From Aradus depressus (taxonomy: Eukaryota > Arthropoda > Insecta > Hemiptera > Aradidae), in assembly GCA_963662175.1 (NCBI GenBank), contig OY759216.1, positions 49,245,087 through 49,309,086 of the forward strand: 64,000 nt of DNA, read 5' to 3'. Positions 10,781 to 20,407 of this stretch are shown here, one piece after another. A program made the translations under genes and the position numbers. The notes beneath the pieces were generated by a model. It was not told the origin of the DNA. It ran no database searches and saw only the letters and a list, made by a program, of their open reading frames with translations. How positions within the stretch are numbered: the first letter of the stretch is position 1; every line of letters starts with the position of its first letter.

Positions 10781-11325
10781 CCGGTAAAGTATGAAGCTTT
10801 AATCGTCTGATTTTGGCCAAAATCTAATATCTAAGTTAGCACATGAAATCGTGGATTTTTGAGTCTAACAAATATTGTTCAAAAGCAAAAAAAACAAAAA
10901 AAAAAAAACAATTCAATAAAGAGCACGAGGATTACATTAGCACTGAATAGCGCTTCATATAAGGCAAGACAACAAAAAAATGTATTTTAAATACATAAAA
11001 CAAAAGTAAGTGATATAACGAAGGGTTGGTGGGATTATTTGAATTTTTTATAAAGGGTTCAACAAGGTCCCCTCTATTCAAGAGGTCACCTCACATTTTT
11101 CTAAACCCACTTTTTTATAATGGAATATTAAATCCAGGGCCCTCCACTAAATTAATAAAAATGCTTACCCATTTTCAGAGACTAACTTCTTTAAAGCACA
11201 ACATGAGTTCACATTTGCTTAGCAGTCTTGTATACATAAAATTTTAACTGTATATGTGTGTGTTTAAACGTGTTGAGTTTCTTATTTTTTATCATGAAAA
11301 ATCGAAACTCCGTCTTCGGAAAAGT
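10781..11325. other. No recognisable feature
   Basis: AT-rich sequence including A-tracts near 10890. A 73-codon open frame at 11026-11247 has no motif. Confidence 0.45.
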
Positions 11326-11329
11326 TGAC

Positions 11330-11398
11330 TTCATGACCCACTATCTTGGGCTCAGAAGGCAAGCACGCATACCACTGAGCTACCGGCGCCCTCTCCCT
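11330..11398 (-). mobile_element. SINE, tRNA-like head only
   Basis: Reverse complement of the head: ATCTTGGGCTCAGAAGGCAA then CACTGAGCTACCGGCGCC. It is truncated on the body side and abuts the MITE fragment at 11400. Confidence 0.7.
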
Positions 11399-11399
11399 A

Positions 11400-11470
11400 T
11401 TCGTAAATATTGCTTTGGTAACGTACTTTAACAAAATTATTAAATCAATTCACAGACGGGATCAATATTG
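11400..11470. mobile_element. Fragment of the 8.2-kb fold-back MITE
   Basis: AATATTGCTTTG..TACTTTAACAAAATTATTAAATCAATTCACAG matches the right end of the 8190-8763 element. Confidence 0.6.
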
Positions 11471-11574
11471 CATATTAAACTATCTTATTTACGTATTTAT
11501 AGTCCTTTTGTTAAGTGGTTTGTAACTTGTTAGGCGTCTTTTTTTCAAAAATAATTAAGTTTATTTTGAGTAGT

Positions 11575-11840
11575 TAGTTATTGTGACCCGGATGGTTATT
11601 ATGACCAGAGAGCTCATTCGTAGTTCTGGTGGACATAAGCCCGGCTCTACTGTGGGAGTTCTAAATGTACACCGTAAAGGCTCAGCTCAGGACCATCGCT
11701 TAAGTCCCATCCGAAGAACAACGTGCACAATGTTTTTATCACTTTCCAGATAAAAAAACCTATGGACCTCGCCCAGGTTTCGAACTCGCGATCTTGAGCT
11801 CGGTAGGTAAGCACGCTACTTTTGAGCTACCGGCAGATCT
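11575..11840 (-). mobile_element. SINE, nearly full length
   Basis: Reverse SINE: tail blocks GACATAAGCCCGGCTCTACT, centre ATCGCTTAAGTCCCATCCGA, then B box complement GGTTTCGAACTCGCG and A box complement GAGCTACCGGC. It is 11 bp longer on the head side than most fragments here. Confidence 0.8.
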
Positions 11841-12171
11841 CTCTAATGACAAAATGTTCATTAACACAATACCGACAACACTGCGCAGACTATGATGTAA
11901 ACCGTTTGGTTATGTCAATGAGTGGGCAACTAAGGGGGGGTGGATCTGACGTAGTTTGTCTCTCCCTATCAGTGATTATTAAACCATTCATTCAAAAACA
12001 ATACTGTTTAACTCAATGTTCTGTCAACAATTGTCAAAGTGGACTTTAACTCCTCAACTGATAACAAGACCCCGCCCTTAACAAGAGAAAGGCCAACTAA
12101 ATGATAACACAAACATAGAAATATATTCTGATTAACAACAACTCACTATCAGAAAAATAATAACATTCATT

Positions 12172-12625
12172 CTTATTTCCCCAGCTATACAAAGTATAGA
12201 AGAAGTTATGAAATTGGTACTTTCATTTCTACTTTTCACCGGAATTTCGTGTTTTCCCAAGTCCTGTACGTGTACCTGTGAACACGACAACTCCTATCGA
12301 AAGAAAATGTGTTTCCAGAACCCTATCAGGACTACCACACGTATTTCTTTTCAGCGAAATCGACCAAAAGGAAGTGGGGCTGAAAATAAAAACACTAACA
12401 ACTGCCTTTGTAATAAATCGAAACCTCCAATCAATATTCCACGAAATCAGCAGAAGAAAAGAAGGGGCTTAACTCGAAAACTTTAGTATTCAGAAGCCGC
12501 TATGTAAGTCAATTATTGATTTATAGCCCAAACGGTCGATAGGTTCGTGGAGGGAGAGTAAAAAATTAATAGACTACCTCGTGATGGGGAAGTACATTGC
12601 CGGCGATTCACCGACTGTAATAAAA
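12172..12625 (-). repeat. LIR, reverse, both ends present
   Basis: It runs from TTTCCCCAGCTATACAAAGT to GGGGAAGTACATTGCCGGCG and ATTCACCGACTG. Both short terminal motifs (ACTTCCCCAG-like and its complement) are present, so this is one of the few apparently complete short copies, about 450 bp. Confidence 0.75.
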
Positions 12626-13008
12626 TATATTTTAAAATGAATTACAGTCGCGTTACAATTTAAAGAGAACATAAATAAATACTAAGAAAATTTACTGTTC
12701 GTTCTTTGAGGCGCTATAATATTGTTCGTATTAGACCTTTCTGAAATCAGAAGGATTTCCTTAGTTGGAAATTTAATAAAAAATATTTTAGGTACGGATC
12801 AATTTTTCGATAGGACTAACCGTTTTCGCATAGTTCCCCTAAATCAAACAAACTTCTGAAATAAATGGGTTTCATAACGATACTTTAGGCCGGTTTTCGG
12901 CAAGTATCTTCAGAAAAAAATTCTCCGATTCAAAATGTCATAGCTTCAGTCTTTTCTGTGTTAGAATTCCTACAAAGTAATTAAAAAAATATACCTATAT
13001 AAATAATA
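12626..13008. other. No recognisable feature
   Basis: AT-rich sequence between a LIR and repeat R-E. Nothing recognised. Confidence 0.5.
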
Positions 13009-13626
13009 AACTAGGTGTGCAATACATTCTGCTTTTTGTTAAAACTTAGCTGAGTCAGGCATATCTGTATAAAAAAACTCAGTTAATGTTTTAATAATTA
13101 TCAGTAACTTCTCACCTTGTATGTTCTTTATGAATATAATTAATACTTTAAAATATATTTCAATTGAATTCAATGGATTTTTTCTAGCCTTTTTTTAGAC
13201 AAAAACAGCTGTTATTGCACAAAATTCTTTTTACTATGTGTTCTTTGTATGTTGAAGAATATTTTTATCGAAAAAAAAGTCGAAGTTTGTACGTTAGAAC
13301 ACTGAAAAAAACGGCTCAAAAAAAGTGGTGTCCGATGGTAAACCGAAAAGGGCATCGCCCGGATTTTTACATTTAAAATCGAAAAATTCCATTTTGCGCG
13401 AGAATTTTGTCTCTCAATTGATTTCAATGGGGATTTCGTTTTTCGGTTATTATTCCTCCGTATTATGTTCGATTTCAGATTTTTTTAGTAGTAAACCATC
13501 GTCACCGTGTTCACTACCATCGTGGCAAATTTTAATGTGATCGGTAAGGGGGTTTAGGTTTAGGAGTACGAATACAACGAAATACATGAGTCGCCTAAGA
13601 AAGAGCTTCGTAAAATCAGCTCAATA
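13009..13626 (+). repeat. Dispersed repeat R-E, copy 1 (618 bp)
   Basis: Closely matches 61877-62453, both plus strand, from AACTAGGTGTGCAATACATT to AAGAGCTTCGTAAAATCAGC. Both copies hold the same open frame of about 60-70 codons (residues SDGKPKRASPGFLHLK), but the repeat has no recognised domain. The second copy ends before a poly-A-rich tract, which would suit a retroposed element, but no target duplication was found. Confidence 0.75.
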
Positions 13627-14287
13627 ATGACTGGAGGGTGAAGGTTTAAGTGAAGCTGTGAATACGTACACTAACGGTGGAGGGCTACCAGAGTTTACCT
13701 ACGTTGGAGGGGGGTATATATATTGTAGCGTTTGCTTTTACTCGGTTACATTTATATTTTAAATTTATATAAAATTATACTCCAAGATGACCTGATTATA
13801 ATAATAAAAAAACTATACACAAAAATAAGTTGTTACAGTTATATTTGAGGTTCAAAAAATATATTTTTTAATATAAAATTTTCTTTTATAAAAGAAAAGG
13901 TTAGTGACACATTTTTACACACATGAAATTTTTATGACAGATAAAAACCTGGACTCTTTATTTTCTTTTCTTTTGTTGATGAGAGTGAATTTTCAAACAG
14001 AGTGGTAGTTGAGCGATGGGCTGCAAGGATGTCTTCTAACTTCGTCTTCTGACCTCGGGGCTTTATATTAGACTAGACCATTTTTATTTCTTCAGGTTGG
14101 CGTTAACATCTTCTCTGATCCTACGTTCAATGTTCCAGAAACACTCCCTCCATGTTCTCTGCCTTCATACAGCCGGTTTCTTTTTTTTGTCACTGACTCA
14201 CATACTTCTCTTTTCACGGCACTAACTACTCCACTAAACCTCCTCTGAACAGAGCTGATAAACGACTCTTCCCACGAGGGGACAGAC
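13627..14287. other. No recognisable feature
   Basis: AT-rich sequence, then mixed composition from 13980. This is the host side of the Penelope-like insertion at 14288. Confidence 0.45.
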
Positions 14288-14417
14288 CACTTCTCCATCA
14301 ACTTCTAAGTTGAGAAACGCGGACATATTGTGGAAACTTGTAATAAATAGATAAAACAAACTTATTTTTGAAATATTGTCTATTCCACTAAAGATATATA
14401 TACATATATAACTACCG

Positions 14418-14441
14418 GTTTCGGCTTTATACCATCGTCAG
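14418..14441 (-). ncRNA. Candidate hammerhead ribozyme core (left arm)
   Basis: On the minus strand CTGACGA is followed by a short GGT/GCC helix and then GAAAC and the self-complementary ACCGGT. Conserved hammerhead boxes and a very short stem III are described for Penelope-like elements. An extra U after CTGACGA and a weak stem I are deviations, so catalysis is uncertain. Confidence 0.5.
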
Positions 14442-14769
14442 GTCTAGTTATGAACTAAGTCAGTTTGCAGAGAGCGACCCTTCAAATACATCTCAGGTCA
14501 AAGGCTATTAAAACTTGGGAGTCCCCCGGCTGTACCGTTAGCTAACTCATGAAATATTTCTTAACAAAACCTAGTTCTAAATTTACATAAAACAATGTCA
14601 CTAGACTAATCGTGGAAAAATAACAAATAAATAAGTACAAATACAAGTAAATAATAAAAATAGAAATACAATTAATAATAATGTTAAGATTTAGATAACT
14701 TGAAACATATATGTGGAACCAAATATTAATAACAGATAATACAAACATATATGTGGAAACAGAACTGGT

Positions 14770-15510
14770 TTAGGCTGTTAACAAAGGGGAATAGTTGAAA
14801 TAAATTTGGTCATTCATACAAATGTTCCTTTTATTAGCTTTATTTATTTCTAATTGCTCTAAGCTATTAAGTAGCCTGCTTTTTGGGCAATAATGGAGAT
14901 ATTTGATGCCTGTAGATGGGTCGAAAGTGTGGCTATTGTCAATTATATGGGTCGCGAATGTAGAACGGTTTCCTCGGTTCTTTATTTCGGCCGTGTGTTC
15001 TTTAATTCTTTCCCTAAAACGACGTCCTGTCTGTCCAATGTATAATTGACTGCACGTCGCACACTCTAGACTATAAACACCGCTTTTATTTTCAATATCT
15101 GTTTTGTCCCTACCTCTCTCTAGGCACTGGCTTATGGGATTGATAGTTTTAAACCCGATATTGAAACCTTCTTTTTTCAACTCTTTACCTATTTTTTCTG
15201 AAATTTTTCCGTGGTAAGTTAAGCTGACCCATTTATTATAAACTTTATTTTGTGTTTCTAATTTGGTCAGTTTGTTCCTAAAATTATGATTTTTGACCTT
15301 CTTTTCAATTTTATTTATTGTTTTTTGTGGGTAGCTATTGTTTTTGGCTATTTCCTTAATAATCTTAAGTTCTTTATCTTTTGATTGTTGGGTCATTGGA
15401 ATGGAGTAGGCTCTGTGGAACATGGAATAAAAGGCCGCGTATTTGTAACTGGAAGGACAGTTAGAAGATGGGTGTATTACCGTGTCTGTTGTAGTCGGTT
15501 TTCTGTGGCC
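14770..15510 (-). CDS. Penelope-like ORF, C-terminal RT fragment plus GIY-YIG endonuclease (left arm)
   Basis: The frame opens on the minus strand near the palindrome centre. It reads a piece of RT thumb (RKPTTTDTVIHPSSN, then AAFYSMFHRAYSIPM), a Lys-rich linker, and a GIY-YIG nuclease with YSLECATCSQLYIGQTGRRF and a following RERIKEHTAEI helix. The C..C pair just before YIGQTGR is typical of Penelope nucleases. It ends at 14770 with NYSPLLTA. The catalytic RT palm is missing, so this is a 5'-truncated fragment, not a working polymerase. The nuclease part is intact by eye. The open frame extends further upstream into the other arm, but that part is antisense sequence. Confidence 0.75.
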   Translation of the reverse strand, partial: GHRKPTTTDTVIHPSSNCPSSYKYAAFYSMFHRAYSIPMTQQSKDKELKIIKEIAKNNSYPQKTINKIEKKVKNHNFRNKLTKLETQNKVYNKWVSLTYHGKISEKIGKELKKEGFNIGFKTINPISQCLERGRDKTDIENKSGVYSLECATCSQLYIGQTGRRFRERIKEHTAEIKNRGNRSTFATHIIDNSHTFDPSTGIKYLHYCPKSRLLNSLEQLEINKANKRNICMNDQIYFNYSPLLTA

Positions 15511-16173
15511 TTTTATTCCATGTTCCACAGAGCCTACTCCATTCCAATGACCCAACAATCAAAAGATAAAGAACTTAAGATTATTAAGGAAATAGCCAAA
15601 AACAATAGCTACCCACAAAAAACAATAAATAAAATTGAAAAGAAGGTCAAAAATCATAATTTTAGGAACAAACTGACCAAATTAGAAACACAAAATAAAG
15701 TTTATAATAAATGGGTCAGCTTAACTTACCACGGAAAAATTTCAGAAAAAATAGGTAAAGAGTTGAAAAAAGAAGGTTTCAATATCGGGTTTAAAACTAT
15801 CAATCCCATAAGCCAGTGCCTAGAGAGAGGTAGGGACAAAACAGATATTGAAAATAAAAGCGGTGTTTATAGTCTAGAGTGTGCGACGTGCAGTCAATTA
15901 TACATTGGACAGACAGGACGTCGTTTTAGGGAAAGAATTAAAGAACACACGGCCGAAATAAAGAACCGAGGAAACCGTTCTACATTCGCGACCCATATAA
16001 TTGACAATAGCCACACTTTCGACCCATCTACAGGCATCAAATATCTCCATTATTGCCCAAAAAGCAGGCTACTTAATAGCTTAGAGCAATTAGAAATAAA
16101 TAAAGCTAATAAAAGGAACATTTGTATGAATGACCAAATTTATTTCAACTATTCCCCTTTGTTAACAGCCTAA
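15507..16173 (+). CDS. Penelope-like ORF, GIY-YIG endonuclease (right arm)
   Basis: Same protein as the left arm from AFYSMFHRAYSIPM to the C-terminus, with no visible substitution. It lacks the 24 or so RT-thumb residues encoded in the centre, so the right copy is the more truncated one. Motifs: YIGQTGR with an Arg-rich helix, and a C-terminal Glu in the SLEQLEINKAN segment, as expected for a GIY-YIG nuclease. The plus-strand frame technically opens at 15385 inside the left arm, but that is antisense; homology begins at 15507. Confidence 0.75.
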
Positions 16174-16501
16174 ACCAGTTCTGTTTCCACATATATGTTT
16201 GTATTATCTGTTATTAATATTTGGTTCCACATATATGTTTCAAGTTATCTAAATCTTAACATTATTATTAATTGTATTTCTATTTTTATTATTTACTTGT
16301 ATTTGTACTTATTTATTTGTTATTTTTCCACGATTAGTCTAGTGACATTGTTTTATGTAAATTTAGAACTAGGTTTTGTTAAGAAATATTTCATGAGTTA
16401 GCTAACGGTACAGCCGGGGGACTCCCAAGTTTTAATAGCCTTTGACCTGAGATGTATTTGAAGGGTCGCTCTCTGCAAACTGACTTAGTTCATAACTAGA
16501 C

Positions 16502-16525
16502 CTGACGATGGTATAAAGCCGAAAC
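16502..16525 (+). ncRNA. Candidate hammerhead ribozyme core (right arm)
   Basis: Mirror copy of the left-arm motif: CTGACGA at 16502-16508, GAAAC at 16521-16525, then CGGTA with the expected cleavage position after the A. It lies 3' of the ORF, as expected for the pseudo-LTR of this element class. Confidence 0.5.
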
Positions 16526-16609
16526 CGGTAGTTATATATGTATATATATCTTTAGTGGAATAGACAATATTTCAAAAATAAGTTTGTTTTATCTATTCAC
16601 TTCTCCATC

Positions 16610-17039
16610 GTTTTGGATTCCGCTCTCTCATTGGCCACAATTTTTACAGCCTTTAAACTACTAAACATCTGTTTTTTTTTATAACACTTACATATTCCCG
16701 TATACAATCCTACTTGCTTACATTTTTTGTTAACACATTATTGGCTTATCATTTAATTTTATTACATAATTGAAACGAATGAATTGATATATTTTGATAC
16801 TATATCGACCCTGGTACAAATCGATTTGATAACCCCCAGTAACCTTCCTTAGGTCTAATAAAATGATTGCAATTAAGTACCTTATTTTCCATTTATTAAA
16901 TATTCATGTAATGGACAATATGGATCATTACAATATATATATAATTATTAAACCAACTAATTTGTTTGTTATATTCTGTTAGGCCCGGAAGAATAAATTA
17001 AATATTTTCCGAAAGTTGGCCAAATACTGTTTCTTTTAT
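16610..17039. other. No recognisable feature
   Basis: AT-rich sequence with no repeat relationship. It would be downstream of the candidate gene's polyadenylation signal if that model is right. Confidence 0.45.
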
Positions 17040-17259
17040 TTACTCGACAGAACGTCGACTTTCTTCAATATTGAAAAAGATACTGTCAACTCTATCAATC
17101 ATGTTTGATAGCCTCTTACTTATAACCCCAGAGATTAACACTGTATAAAACTTCCAAAAATAGGGTTTAACGCCCATAACTAAAAACGGAAGGACAGATG
17201 TTGAGGGGGATGAAATGGAAATGGTTAGGTTCCATAAGAAGAGCCAGAGGGTTGATGGG
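17040..17259 (-). CDS. Candidate terminal exon (minus strand)
   Basis: A minus-strand open frame ends with IEESRRSVE and a stop at 17040. AATAAA overlaps the stop region immediately downstream. Two acceptors are possible: TTCCGTTTTTAG giving an exon from 17179, or CTAACCAG giving one from 17259. The frame includes the hydrophobic stretch FWKFYTVLISGVI. It could close the gene model at 20408-24515, but the link through 17436-17505 depends on which acceptor is used. No domain recognised; it may also be chance. Confidence 0.3.
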
Positions 17260-17278
17260 CTGGTTAGTTCCGTGGATC

Positions 17279-17292
17279 CCCCCCCCCCCCCC
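17279..17292. repeat. Poly-C tract
   Basis: About 14 C residues on the plus strand. Confidence 0.85.
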
Positions 17293-17435
17293 TTCTTCAA
17301 GAAGACATCTGCGGGGCCCGGTGTGCTAAGACGGGGAGTCTAAAGATAAGCAAGCCCCTCAGCAAAGAGCAGATGTACACGGGTCAGACAGGTGGGTTCC
17401 AGGTGCTGCAGCAACTAGCACGTGCTCACACTCAC

Positions 17436-17505
17436 TCATCCTCCAGTTTGCTGTAGCACAACTCGTTAGGCCGACTACCAATCCAGTCTTCCATTCTCCG
17501 TAATA
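17436..17505 (-). CDS. Candidate internal exon (70 nt, minus strand)
   Basis: Acceptor TTTGTCATATCCCAG and donor GATGA/GTGAGT bracket 70 nt. Two frames are open. One starts at phase 0 (YYGEWKTGLVVGL) and would follow the 20408 exon directly and join the 17179 acceptor. The other (RRMEDWIGSRPNELCYSKL) looks more protein-like, but needs a different upstream exon and the 17259 acceptor. I cannot decide between them without transcript data. Confidence 0.3.
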
Positions 17506-17654
17506 CTGGGATATGACAAATCTTAACTTTACTAATCTCGTATTGATTGATAGGTAATGTACACTGGTCTCAAAACAGACTACAACCATAGGAACGTATT
17601 TAATATAAAATACAGTAGTTCTGTACTGTTGAATATATTATATATCTGCAATGT

Positions 17655-17830
17655 ACAACGTCAGGTACCTACTCGTTAAAGACTCCTGCCCTAGGGGAAT
17701 AAACCGGGGTAAGCAAAATTCTTCTCTCACAGTAGTCGGGCTCATGTCCAGCAGAGTTGACTCATACACGGGCCTTTACTTCGACGTCATATCGCCTATT
17801 AACACAATGCTTTTTCGTCGCTCTTGAGAA
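17655..17830. mobile_element. Two SINE tail fragments, tail to tail
   Basis: Forward part at 17655-17757 (ACGTCAGGTACCTACTCGTT, then GGGCTCATGTCCAGCAGAG). Reverse part at 17757-17830 (TTGACTCATACACGGGCCTT, CATATCGCCTA). Together they form an imperfect inverted pair. Confidence 0.65.
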
Positions 17831-17837
17831 CATTTTT

Positions 17838-17945
17838 TTTTTTTTGAAAAACATGAAGTTTTGGTGAAAACTCAATATCGAATTTCTGACCGATTAAGTA
17901 ACTTCCTCTATATTCCACATAGCAGAGAAAGTAAAAGCAAAAAAT
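17838..17945 (+). repeat. LIR tail
   Basis: Ordered tail blocks: poly-T, GAAAAACATGAAGTTTTGGT, CGAATTTCTGACCGATTAAG, ACTTCCTCTATATTCC and AGTAAA. Confidence 0.7.
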
Positions 17946-18899
17946 CAAATGAACTTAAGAAATTATATTTATTTGAATTCCTAATACTTTTTGAACTTAT
18001 AGACCCATATATTTTCGGTTAGATTTTTCCGTTAGGACTTTTCTCCTCTTTGAAGTTCCCTTAGGGTTGGAGAGTCACATCCTCAGGTAATTTCAAAATT
18101 GTATACATACACCCACCTAGCAAACTTAAATCTTAGTATTGAACTTTGTGCTATACATGTATATTTCTGGAAGTAGACAATATAAATGTTAAACATGTTG
18201 TTTATATTTATGTATTTATTTCAAATCCTAGGAAACAAACACATTTAAAATGGCTGTCAAAGCAGAAGTATGTATACATATAAAATTAACATTGAACAAA
18301 CATTGTTTGTTGCTTTAAAGCTCATATAAGTGTTTCAATAAGATAAATGCCCCTATTACAATTTTTTTTATAACTAACAATGAAATCAAGCCTCCTCATA
18401 GACTTATTGATTCAATTAATCTACCCGCATTTGTTTAGGATGTTTCTCAGAGATAACTGAAGTCATTTAAAAAGAGGCCTCACACACCCCTAGAAATGTT
18501 TAAGCATTTATCAATCAAGAATGTCTCAAATTTCACTAATTTATAATTTAGAAATGAATATTTTTATTCATGAATAAATTTATTTTGGTCTAATGAATAG
18601 TTGCAATACAACCGACAATGAACAGATGAAATGGTATATAATAAGTTCACTTCAGGTCGTTTTTGACAATCGCCAGCGTCAAAAAATATTGTTAACGCTA
18701 GTCATTTCAAGTATCACCGGAATATACTGACATGAATTTTGTATTATCTTATTTGACTGCATTCCATCCACCCCTGATATCTTGGAATTCATGAAACATA
18801 TTATTGAAACTTGACATCAAATTAAAGGGTCATACGTAGTATAGACCTAGGCGAAAATATATGGCAAATAGAAAATATCAAGTGAAATAAATAATAACG
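17946..18899. other. No recognisable feature
   Basis: AT-rich sequence, intronic if the gene model reaches the 17-kb exons. No open frame or repeat recognised. Confidence 0.45.
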
Positions 18900-19270
18900 T
18901 AAGGGACGTTACCCTTACAGGGCTTTGAATTCATATTAAATTTCCTGTCATCACATTCATTACAACGGCAGTTATAAAAGTTACTGCGTCCCTCCCTCTC
19001 TCTCTTTCTCTCCCCCCCCCCCCCCCCCCCCCCACCCCAATTCCCCCTTCTCTTAGGCCGAATTGGCCTTAAAATCAGTATGTGTCTGTAAGGTTCTAGA
19101 TACACATATAAAATTTCGTTTCGATACATTCATTCTATCGGAAGTTACAGGACAGCTTTTTTATTTTTGGGCTTAAGAGGAAAACATGAAATTCTGTTGA
19201 AAACTTCGCATTGCATTTTTGACCCATTACATAACCTCCTCTATACTTCGTACAGCTAGGGAGGTAAAAT
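18900..19270 (+). repeat. LIR, 5'-truncated
   Basis: Begins inside a monomer (TTACAGGGCTTTGAATTC), passes a C-rich block with a poly-C run near 19013-19033, and ends with the canonical tail CTATACTTCGTACAGCTAGG. Confidence 0.7.
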
Positions 19271-19689
19271 TTGTTTATATATTACTATAGATAATATAGT
19301 AAGTCGGACATAGTAAGTAGTAAAAAGTTTTGAATCATATCATATATCTATTCCAATCGAAATATATTTTGTGCCATGATAAAGTTATAAATTTGGCGCC
19401 AAACAAGGGACATATTGTTATGAAGTTATAACTAATGTTAATGTCTCTCAGCTGACATATGTTACTAGAACAGTGCGTTCTAGCGTGAAGTGCTCACTGG
19501 ACCAATAGATAAATGAGATGAGAAGACTTGACTGCTGGGTTCCAAGTTACGAAAAATAAATTATAGTTAACAATAATTAGTATAATAGTTTCGTTGTAAA
19601 TCCGTGAGTAGCGCCTATAAATTAGAAGTAGCGGGAAGAATGGAGGCAGGTGTAGCTCCGAGGACAGATGGGTGAGTCCTAAGCAGGTG
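19271..19689. other. No recognisable feature
   Basis: AT-rich sequence. Nothing recognised. Confidence 0.45.
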
Positions 19690-20145
19690 TCCTCCGGCTC
19701 TCTGTTCCATCCAGCCTCTTTTGTATCGTACAGGCTTTAAATCTCATTCGACATCAATCGGAGTCCCAAGACCTTCACCGAACCGAACAAACAGAAACGG
19801 AAACTGTACAATGTACTTCCATAGCACCCCGAGTAGTGGTTCTCGATACGAATATAAACTTTCATTAGTGAATCTATTTTCCAGCACGAATTATACAGTT
19901 AAGTATTCACTATGTCAGCATAGTATCCTCTCCGTCGCTCCGGAAAGCCCCGACAGTGGTTTCTCATTGGTTTTCAAAATGGAGGCTCAAACTGAACGTA
20001 GGGATGAGCGAAGTTAAAATCTTCGCTCTCCGCAAATTCTCCATAGAAGAACAAAGCCTGGGGAATCCTAAGGACTAGGATGTGCGTCTTGGAGTACTTT
20101 TGGATAAACGACTCACATGGAAATTATACAATAACAGAAAACTGC
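19690..20145 (+). pseudogene. Jockey-like reverse transcriptase remnant (thumb region)
   Basis: From about 19960 the frame reads HWFSKWRLKLNVG, then KIFALRKFSIEEQ, and after a stop LGVLLDKRLTWK near 20080. These are the WRLK.N and LGV.LD.RLTW landmarks of Jockey-type RTs. The stretch TCAGCATAGT..TCCTCTCCGTCGCT and a later ATAGAAGAACAA also occur at 6738-6860, linking both remnants to one family. It is truncated by the SINE at 20145. The 98-codon frame at 19721 is an out-of-frame shadow. Confidence 0.7.
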
Positions 20146-20295
20146 CCTACCCTAGGTGAATAACAAGACAAAATTTAGGACTCCCACAGTGAAGTCGGAC
20201 TCATGTCTACCAGAGCGATGAAAGAGGTATCTGGTAGTAGGCGATATGACCTCCTAGTTGAAGCCCAGGCGTTAGTCATAATAACAAACTCCTAT
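20146..20295 (+). mobile_element. SINE, 3' portion
   Basis: CCCTAGGTGAATAA, ACTCCCACAGTGAAGTCGG, CTGGTAGTAGGCGATATGAC and TTAGTCATAATAAC in forward order. Head missing. Confidence 0.7.
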
Positions 20296-20407
20296 TTTTA
20301 ATGAGTGTGATCTTCTAATGCCTGCGGATTATGTTCTCTGTTCCAACATGAGAGTATTTTGCTTTATCTAAATAATATTTTCAAATAAGACAAGTAAAAC
20401 AACTTAC

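Larger units (their letters stand above)
14288..16609. mobile_element. Palindromic Penelope-like element with 12-bp target duplication
   Basis: The sequence CACTTCTCCATC lies at 14288-14299 and 16598-16609, flanking the insert. Two arms of 1091 bp (14346-15436 and 15507-16597) are reverse complements around a 70-bp centre, and appear nearly identical. Each arm carries the same C-terminal Penelope ORF, pointing outward. The left side alone has a 46-bp extension (14300-14345, TTGAGAAACGCGGACATATT). The copy at 43766-44019 has the same one-sided extension, which fits the tail extension described for Penelope elements. Reading in from the left arm, the centre encodes RKPTTTDTVIHPSSN, an RT fragment, so both copies are 5'-truncated and joined head to head. 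Confidence 0.85.

Noticed and set aside
12208..12486. 92-codon plus-strand ORF
   Set aside because: Lies entirely within a reverse LIR; other LIRs have stops at corresponding places.
14542..14748. Identical 68-codon ORFs at 14542 and 16195
   Set aside because: They lie in the 3' untranslated part of the Penelope arms; AT-rich chance frames duplicated by the palindrome.
19721..20017. 98-codon plus-strand ORF
   Set aside because: Out of frame with the Jockey RT motifs that occupy its second half.
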